This document shows, piece after piece, positions 59,414-63,673 of a stretch of 63,673 nucleotides of DNA; positions within the stretch are counted from its first letter, which is position 1, and each line of letters begins with the position of its first letter. Source of the stretch: a bacterium (lineage in GTDB: Bacteria; RBG-13-66-14; B26-G2; WVWN01); assembly GCA_035529855.1 (NCBI GenBank), contig DATKVX010000043.1:1-63673 (forward strand), given 5' to 3'. The notes under the pieces were generated by a model. That model was not told the origin of the DNA. It ran no database searches and worked only from the letters and a program-made list of their open reading frames with translations. The translations under genes were made by a program, and so were the position numbers.

Positions 59414-60142
59414 CTAAAGATAAAAACGCGGGGCGACCCAAATGGCCCACCCGGTGAAGTCCTCGCTGGTGGGGCCCCGTAGCGGTACTTCGCCGTATTG
59501 GGCCCAGTTGGCGAGCGTCGCTTCCCCGGTCCAATAGGTACCGTACGCTTCGACTGCCAGGGGGCCGAACAAGGCGAACTCGGCCCCGAGTCTTAGCTCC
59601 GGGCCGTAGCACACCTCTCTCGTCCACGCCGTGCCGTCAACGGTTAAGAGCCCCAGGAGCGTAGCGTCCTGGGCCGTGTCGTAGTTCACGATAAAGGTGA
59701 CTATGCCCAGACCCATCTCCGGTTTTATTCGGCCGTCGAGGAATCCCGGCATGAGGAACGTGCCGCCGATGCGAAGTGGTAGGATGTGCGTCGTAAGTTT
59801 TACGGTGCGCTTGTATTGCGGGCCGGTGTAAATTGCTTCGTGCTCTTTGCGGATATTGGCGACGAAGGCGTCTATCCGGAAGTAACTGCCGAGAGTGACG
59901 CCGTAGCCCAGGCCGAAGCCCATCCCAGGCGTGATGTCGCCGAACTCGCCGTCGTGGCCCAAATACTTTTCGAAGCCTTCCACGTCCTCTGTTTTGACCC
60001 AGGCATTTGCCCGCGGCATCTCCATTTGCGGGAGAACGAACCCCGCGGTCACGCTGCCTTCGACGAACAAGGCGCCCGCGGTGCCGGCCGTCGCCGCGAA
60101 TAGGCCCGCAACGGCACAGATTACTACGGTCCATTTGTACAT
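59414..60142 (-). CDS. Predicted outer-membrane beta-barrel protein
   Basis: 242 residues. Signal peptide MYKWTVVICAVAGLFAATAG to about A24, then alternating strands of a small barrel (VEGSVTAGFVLPQME, FGLGYGVTLGSYFRIDAFVA, LTTHILPLRIGGTF) ending VAPRFYL with C-terminal aromatic Y/L, as in OmpW or OMP_b-brl proteins. No known family is certain. It is a single-gene unit with its own hairpin-flanked promoter region at 60180-60205 and terminator. Confidence 0.78.
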   Translation of the reverse strand: MYKWTVVICAVAGLFAATAGTAGALFVEGSVTAGFVLPQMEMPRANAWVKTEDVEGFEKYLGHDGEFGDITPGMGFGLGYGVTLGSYFRIDAFVANIRKEHEAIYTGPQYKRTVKLTTHILPLRIGGTFLMPGFLDGRIKPEMGLGIVTFIVNYDTAQDATLLGLLTVDGTAWTREVCYGPELRLGAEFALFGPLAVEAYGTYWTGEATLANWAQYGEVPLRGPTSEDFTGWAIWVAPRFYL

Positions 60143-60179
60143 TCGAATTCCTCCTTGGGATTAGAGAAATGTTAAAAGT

Positions 60180-60205
60180 GCTAACCGCTTAAGCTATGTT
60201 AGCAT
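60180..60205. promoter_or_regulatory. Compound palindrome upstream of the outer-membrane gene
   Basis: TGCTAAC at 60180-60186 and GTTAGCA at 60199-60205 are exact inverted repeats enclosing another palindrome, GCTTAAGC (60188-60195). It lies about 40-60 bp before the minus-strand ATG at 60142 and may be an operator or stabilising 5' hairpin. Confidence 0.55.
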
Positions 60206-60301
60206 ATATTCGTTTCGGGGGCACCTAAAAAATGCTACGCCTCGGCGAAGGAAAGGTCGCTCGGGCCGGCCGGTCAATTCGTTGTTTGCGCTCTTTTTTG
60301 A

Positions 60302-60330
60302 TTGCCGCGGCGCCCTGAGGCGTTTATAAT
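60302..60330 (+). promoter_or_regulatory. rarA promoter
   Basis: TTGCCG at 60302-60307, 17-bp spacer, perfect TATAAT at 60325-60330. Six bases to the GTG start at 60337: transcription should start at the codon (leaderless). Same -35/-10 pair as for ispF. Confidence 0.75.
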
Positions 60331-60336
60331 CGAGCC

Positions 60337-61638
60337 GTGGCCAAAGGACTATTCGAAAAGGACGACTTCGCCCGGGCGCCGCTCGCGGTTCGTATGAGGC
60401 CGCGGACGCTCGACGAGTTCGTGGGCCAAGAGGAGGTTCTGGGCCCGGGGACATTCCTGCGCCGCGCGATAGAGGAGGACCGCCTCCAGTCGCTCGTCCT
60501 CTACGGCCCGCCGGGGACCGGCAAGACCACGCTGGCCCACATCATCTCGAACGTGACCGGCGCCGCGTTCGAGGCGCTCAACGCCGTGACCGACGGCCTG
60601 CCCGAGCTCCGCGCCGTCGTCGAGCGGGCCCGCCAGCGCCGCGCGCTCGAGGGCCGGCGCACCCTCCTCTTCATCGACGAGCTCCACCGCTTCAACAAGA
60701 CGCAGCAGGACGGCCTCTTGCCCCACGTCGAGGCCGGCCTCTTCGTCATGGTGGGCGCGACGGTTCACAATCCCTACTTCGCGCTCACGCCGCCGCTGCG
60801 CTCGCGCAGCCGCGTCGTCCGCTTCGACGCCCTGAGCGACGACGACCTCAACGTCGTCGCCGACCGCGCCCTCGCCGACGACGAGCGGGGGCTAGGCGAA
60901 CTTAAGCTGGAGCTGGCCGACGACGCCCGGCGCCATATCCGACGCGCCGCGGAGGGCGACGCCCGCCGGGTCCTAAACGCGCTCGAGGCGTCGGCGCTGC
61001 TGATGGGCGAGGGGGGCGAGATAACGCTCGACGTCGCGACGGAGGCGACGGGAGGCCGCGACTACCTCTACGACCGCGACGAGACCGGCCACTACGAGAC
61101 CATCTCCGCGTTCATCAAGTCCATGCGCGGCTCCGACCCGGACGCCGCCCTCTACTGGCTGGCGCGGATGCTCGCCGGCGGCGAGGACCCGCGTTTCGTC
61201 GCGCGGCGGATGGTCATCTTCGCCTCCGAGGACGTGGGCCTGGCGGACGCCAAGGCCGCGCTGCTGGCGCAGGCCGCGTTCCGCGCCGCCGAGACCATAG
61301 GCGACGCCGAGATGCCTTTGATACTAGGCCACGTCACTATCTACCTCGCCACCGCGCCCAAGTCCAACACGGCGACGAGGGCTATAGGGAAGGCTATGAA
61401 AGAAGTGGAGGAGGGGCCGCGGCGCGAGGTCCCGCTGCCGCTGCGCAACGTCCCGCGGGCCGGCGACCCGGACCACGAGGACTATAAATATCCCCATAGC
61501 TTCCCGGGCGGCTGGGTGGAGCAGGAGTATATGCCCGAGCCGGTTCGGTTTTACGGAGCCGGCGAGCGCGGCGACGAGGCGCGGATTAAAAAATATCTGG
61601 CGTGGATTGCCGAAATGAGGAAGAAGTCGCGTAAGTAG
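60337..61638 (+). CDS. rarA: Replication-associated recombination protein A (MgsA/WRNIP1 family)
   Basis: 433 residues, clamp-loader-related AAA+ ATPase at stalled forks. Walker A GPPGTGKTT near 65, Walker B LLFIDELHRF near 110, sensor-1 VGATVHNPYF (normally GATTENPSF; here V-H replace T-E), and the C-terminal tetramerisation domain (YDRDETGHYETISAFIKSMRG, EDPRFVARRMVIFASEDVG, HSFPGGWVEQEYMPE). Start GTG without SD directly behind the -10 box. Confidence 0.95.
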   Translation: MAKGLFEKDDFARAPLAVRMRPRTLDEFVGQEEVLGPGTFLRRAIEEDRLQSLVLYGPPGTGKTTLAHIISNVTGAAFEALNAVTDGLPELRAVVERARQRRALEGRRTLLFIDELHRFNKTQQDGLLPHVEAGLFVMVGATVHNPYFALTPPLRSRSRVVRFDALSDDDLNVVADRALADDERGLGELKLELADDARRHIRRAAEGDARRVLNALEASALLMGEGGEITLDVATEATGGRDYLYDRDETGHYETISAFIKSMRGSDPDAALYWLARMLAGGEDPRFVARRMVIFASEDVGLADAKAALLAQAAFRAAETIGDAEMPLILGHVTIYLATAPKSNTATRAIGKAMKEVEEGPRREVPLPLRNVPRAGDPDHEDYKYPHSFPGGWVEQEYMPEPVRFYGAGERGDEARIKKYLAWIAEMRKKSRK

Positions 61639-61640
61639 TT

Positions 61641-61669
61641 TTGACTGGAAAGGCCGGTGCGGGTATAAT
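61641..61669 (+). promoter_or_regulatory. Promoter of the hicBA pair
   Basis: TTGACT at 61641-61646, 17-bp spacer, perfect TATAAT at 61664-61669, 32 bp before hicB, with GGAGGT in between. Confidence 0.8.
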
Positions 61670-61701
61670 ATCGGCGGCGGTATTAGTTACGGAGGTACAA
61701 G

Positions 61702-61923
61702 ATGCTTAGAAGATATAACGCGGTAATAACGCGCGAAGGCAAGTGGTACGTCGCGCGGTGTATTGAGCTCGGCGTCGTGAGTCAGGGGACGACGGTCGAA
61801 GAAGCGCAGGCGAACCTAAAAGAAGCGGTTGACTTGTATATCGAAAGCTTCGGCGACGAGGATTTGCCCGAGGATTCGGGGCCCGCGCTTATGTATCAAC
61901 TTGAGGTCGCGGTCGGTGTCTAA
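61702..61923 (+). CDS. hicB: HicB-type antitoxin
   Basis: 73 residues. Short HicB domain: YNAVITREGKWYVARCIELG, then VVSQGTTVEEAQANLKEAVD. No C-terminal DNA-binding helix is visible, so regulation is probably by occlusion of the toxin only. Ribosome-binding site GGAGGT is strong. It precedes hicA, which starts in its last codons (8-bp overlap). In many systems hicA comes first. Confidence 0.88.
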   Translation: MLRRYNAVITREGKWYVARCIELGVVSQGTTVEEAQANLKEAVDLYIESFGDEDLPEDSGPALMYQLEVAVGV

Positions 61924-62137
61924 GCTACCCGTGTTGTCGGGTGCCGCCCTAATAAAACTATTGAAGAAAGCCGGTTTTGAGGAAGTGCGGCAGCGGGGGA
62001 GCCACGTTACCCTCAGGAAGGGGGAGTATAAAACCGTCGTTCCGCTCCACGCGGAGCTTGCGCCGGGGACGTTGCTCGGGATAATGAAACAATGCGGCCT
62101 TACGCGGGATGATTTAACGGCCCTTTTAGGTAAATAA
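61916..62137 (+). CDS. hicA: HicA-type mRNA interferase toxin
   Basis: 73 residues from a GTG overlapping hicB: SKLPVLSGAALIKLLKKAGF, QRGSHVTLRKGEYKTVVPLH, GTLLGIMKQCGLTRDDL. The catalytic His (about H30) in GSHV, the L-x-K-G motif and the H-x-E-L-x-x-G-T turn are intact. It is a dsRBD-like fold ribonuclease that cleaves mRNA when free of HicB. Confidence 0.9.
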   Translation: MSKLPVLSGAALIKLLKKAGFEEVRQRGSHVTLRKGEYKTVVPLHAELAPGTLLGIMKQCGLTRDDLTALLGK

Positions 62138-62172
62138 ATAACGTTTGTACAAGATACCCTAAGGAGCGAACT

Positions 62173-62577
62173 ATGCCCGAACTGACGTTCTCCGAAATGC
62201 TGCGCTTAGGCGGCATCCCGACCTATATCTCGTTCCTGGCGGGAATATTTATAATAACTCTTATTATAATGGGCTATTTTACCATCGCGCCGTACGCGCG
62301 CAAGCGGCCCCACGGGCCGCTCGTCAAGCAGTGGGCGTGGGCCATCCTCATCTGCGGCCTTGTCTCCGCGTTCAACGGCGGCCTGGGGACCGTCACCGGG
62401 CTGGTCAACGTCCACCGCGCCGCGGCCGCGGCCGGCGTCGACGCCGGCGCCGTCATGGCCCAGGGCGCGTTCGAGGTCCTCTTCAACGTGGCCTTCAGCT
62501 TTATGTTCGCCTGGTTGGCGTTCTTCGGCTACGCGACGATGCGGCTGGTCGCGGCCGGGGAAGTAAAGGAAGAATAA
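62173..62577 (+). CDS. Small membrane protein with MotA/TolQ/ExbB-like segment
   Basis: 134 residues, three transmembrane helices (ISFLAGIFIITLIIMGYF, WAWAILICGLVSAFNGGLG and the last, FEVLFNVAFSFMFAWLAFFG). The stretch GGLGTVTGLVNVHRAAAAAG plus MAQGAFEVLFNVAFS resembles the G-L-x-G-T-V-x-G-x-I pore region of MotA/TolQ/ExbB proton channels, but the protein is much shorter than those. No TolR/ExbD partner is beside it. GGAG lies before the ATG. It may be a remnant or mini-channel; low certainty. Confidence 0.6.
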   Translation: MPELTFSEMLRLGGIPTYISFLAGIFIITLIIMGYFTIAPYARKRPHGPLVKQWAWAILICGLVSAFNGGLGTVTGLVNVHRAAAAAGVDAGAVMAQGAFEVLFNVAFSFMFAWLAFFGYATMRLVAAGEVKEE

Positions 62578-62597
62578 CCTTAGTATAAAGAGTACGG

Positions 62598-62624
62598 GGC
62601 CGGCCCGGAGGCCGGCCTTTTTTT
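62598..62624 (+). terminator. Terminator after the small membrane protein
   Basis: Stem GGCCGGC/GCCGGCC with loop CCGGAG and seven T. Confidence 0.88.
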
Positions 62625-62665
62625 ACGCTCCGCCCGGCATCACAAACCCTCCCGCGAGGGGGCTC

Positions 62666-62689
62666 GACAAGGGCCTTAAGGCCTTTGTC
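62666..62689. repeat. Palindromic repeat matching 4020-4041
   Basis: GACAAGGGCCTTAAGG continues as a near-complementary half (one mismatch). The 62625-62769 gap also has a C5/G5 hairpin at 62725-62738 whose leftward T run resembles a minus-strand terminator, though no minus-strand gene is there. Confidence 0.65.
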
Positions 62690-62769
62690 CCCGCGGGGGG
62701 AGGGTCAAGGCGTAAAATAAAAAACCCCCAGCCGGGGGGAGGGGGAGGGCTGAAATGTAAAAAAACTTA

Positions 62770-62798
62770 TTGACGCGGTAGCTCCTTTTATTTAGATT
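62770..62798 (+). promoter_or_regulatory. Promoter for the zinc-ribbon/barrel protein
   Basis: TTGACG at 62770-62775, 17-bp spacer, TAGATT at 62793-62798, about 50 bp before the ATG; GAGGAGG ribosome-binding site. Confidence 0.55.
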
Positions 62799-62848
62799 TA
62801 GCTAAGAAGTAACTTGTTCAGAGACGTTAACGCGACGAGGAGGGCGTA

Positions 62849-63607
62849 ATGAAAGAAGTGACGGCGGTAGTAGTCGGCGTTATCATTGCTTTAGGGCCCG
62901 CGGCCGTTTCGGCGTTTGCGGATTTTAATGAAGAAAATCCGTTCGCTTTGGCGGCCGGCGACGCGGATGGTGAAATTTGCCCGAGTTGCGGCGCGGCGAA
63001 CGTAGCCGATGCCGTTTACTGTTATAAGTGCGGTGAGAAATTCCCCCAGCGCCCGCAGGATTTCGAATTCTGTCCATATTGCGGCGAAAAAATAAACCCG
63101 GGAGACCGGACGTGTCCTCATTGCGGCATTACGATAGCCCGGGGGCCAGTGCCGGAAAAGCGGGCCACATGGGAAAGAAAGATGTTTGGTTTTACGTTGG
63201 GCGTAGGAGCAGACATCGGCGACGACACCGATATCTTATTTCCGGCCGAATTCGCGTTAAACTTCTTCGACCATTTAGCTTTCGGCCCTGAGGTAAGTTG
63301 GGCGCCGGGCAGCTCAAGAAAGGTCGTGTTGGTCGGGGGCAGCGTGCGGGGTTATATTTTACCTTACTCACGGGGTTATTTTATTAAACCGTACGGGAAT
63401 TTTAGGTTCGGTTTAAACAACTATAAAGACCGATATGGCGACCGGCAAGATATGGTTTATTACGGTGCCGGTGGCGGCCTGGATTTAAGGATAACCGGGA
63501 GTCCATTGGTTATTTTCGTCAGCGCCGGGGTTAGGGTAAGAAGGGACGCTTGGGAGATTAAAGATACGTACTTTACCCCCGCCGCCGGCCTACGCCTGTT
63601 TTTATGA
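62849..63607 (+). CDS. Exported double-zinc-ribbon protein fused to an outer-membrane beta-barrel
   Basis: 252 residues. Signal peptide with probable cleavage near SAFA|DF. Then two zinc ribbons at about 44-100: EICPSCGAANVADAVYCYKC (first) and FCPYCGEKINPGDRTCPHCG (second), eight Cys in DZANK-like spacing. From about 112 to the end is an eight-stranded barrel pattern (MFGFTLGVGADIGDD, EFALNFFDHLAFGPEVSW, FIKPYGNFRFGLNN) ending FTPAAGLRLFL with C-terminal aromatic/Leu. Zinc ribbons normally stay in the cytosol, so export of reduced Cys8 ribbons joined to a barrel is unusual. It may sense or bind metal. Single-gene unit. Confidence 0.8.
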   Translation: MKEVTAVVVGVIIALGPAAVSAFADFNEENPFALAAGDADGEICPSCGAANVADAVYCYKCGEKFPQRPQDFEFCPYCGEKINPGDRTCPHCGITIARGPVPEKRATWERKMFGFTLGVGADIGDDTDILFPAEFALNFFDHLAFGPEVSWAPGSSRKVVLVGGSVRGYILPYSRGYFIKPYGNFRFGLNNYKDRYGDRQDMVYYGAGGGLDLRITGSPLVIFVSAGVRVRRDAWEIKDTYFTPAAGLRLFL

Positions 63608-63642
63608 TTCCCGTAGCGCGGCCCGCATACATGGGGAAAAAA

Positions 63643-63669
63643 GGCCGGCCTTCGGGCCGGCCCCTTTTT
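63643..63669 (+). terminator. Terminator after the zinc-ribbon/barrel gene
   Basis: Stem GGCCGGCC/GGCCGGCC with loop TTCG, then CC and five T. Confidence 0.88.
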
Positions 63670-63673
63670 ATGT

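Overview
The window looks like chromosomal DNA from a GC-rich, Gram-negative (two-membrane) bacterium, probably from an uncultured candidate phylum. Evidence for an outer membrane is a TamA/BamA-type barrel with TamB, two further predicted outer-membrane barrels, a GT9 heptosyltransferase-like enzyme and an O-antigen-ligase-like protein. Many proteins carry TPRs, several exported proteins share an unusual C-terminal tail, and the intergenic DNA holds perfect palindromic repeats. This mix fits FCB-like or candidate-phylum genomes (Coatesbacteria-like is a guess). No rRNA, tRNA, CRISPR array, prophage or insertion sequence was found. Core genes are intact and in normal contexts.

Layout. 1-330: palindromic and direct repeats. 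381-4000: a promoter, three tandem paralogous exported proteins, a HAD hydrolase and a frameshifted exported protein. 4115-11396: a TPR-gene remnant, ispF, archease, tamA/bamA, tamB and a small Trm112/YcaR-like protein. 11421-20234 (minus strand): guaB, a DUF4126 membrane protein, two GT-C membrane glycosyltransferases, an ECF sigma factor, its anti-sigma factor and a Spy/CpxP-like periplasmic protein, ending at a terminator. 20304-34517 (plus): two mini zinc-ribbon proteins, a lamin-tail-domain protein, tyrS, a repeat-rich gap, a lipoprotein, dnaE, an M28 peptidase with an inserted beta-propeller, O-antigen ligase, GT9, and an Fe-S cluster (Rrf2 regulator, IscU, ThiS-like, SufT/MIP18). 34654-41160: a 1810-residue exported TPR protein and nadK. 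41138-51318 (minus): an STT3-like protein with TPRs, then rpmF-plsX-fabH-fabD-fabG-acpP-fabF-rnc-acyl-CoA dehydrogenase behind a consensus promoter. 51441-59090 (plus): DUF2284, a sulfatase-fold membrane protein, an IMPase, a 36-residue membrane protein, HEAT repeats, a thioesterase, tsaD and a TPR membrane protein. 59146-63669: a candidate structured RNA, an outer-membrane barrel protein, rarA, hicBA, a small membrane protein and a zinc-ribbon/beta-barrel fusion.

The genes cover envelope building (TamA/TamB, GT-C enzymes, O-antigen ligase, GT9, fatty acid and phospholipid initiation), an envelope-stress-like sigma/anti-sigma/Spy module, Fe-S assembly and core information processing. The most novel signals are: (1) a shared C-terminal tail, [SA]-[FLW]-G-R-[VLI]-K-A-[LM]-[FY], on five exported proteins, which may be a sorting signal; (2) an exported double zinc ribbon fused to a beta-barrel; (3) a ThiS-like sulfur carrier inside an IscU/SufT operon; (4) an M28 peptidase split by a BNR propeller; (5) sigma70-like promoters placed so close to start codons that some messages should be leaderless; (6) a candidate structured RNA. 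All calls come from reading the sequence by eye; no database search was possible.
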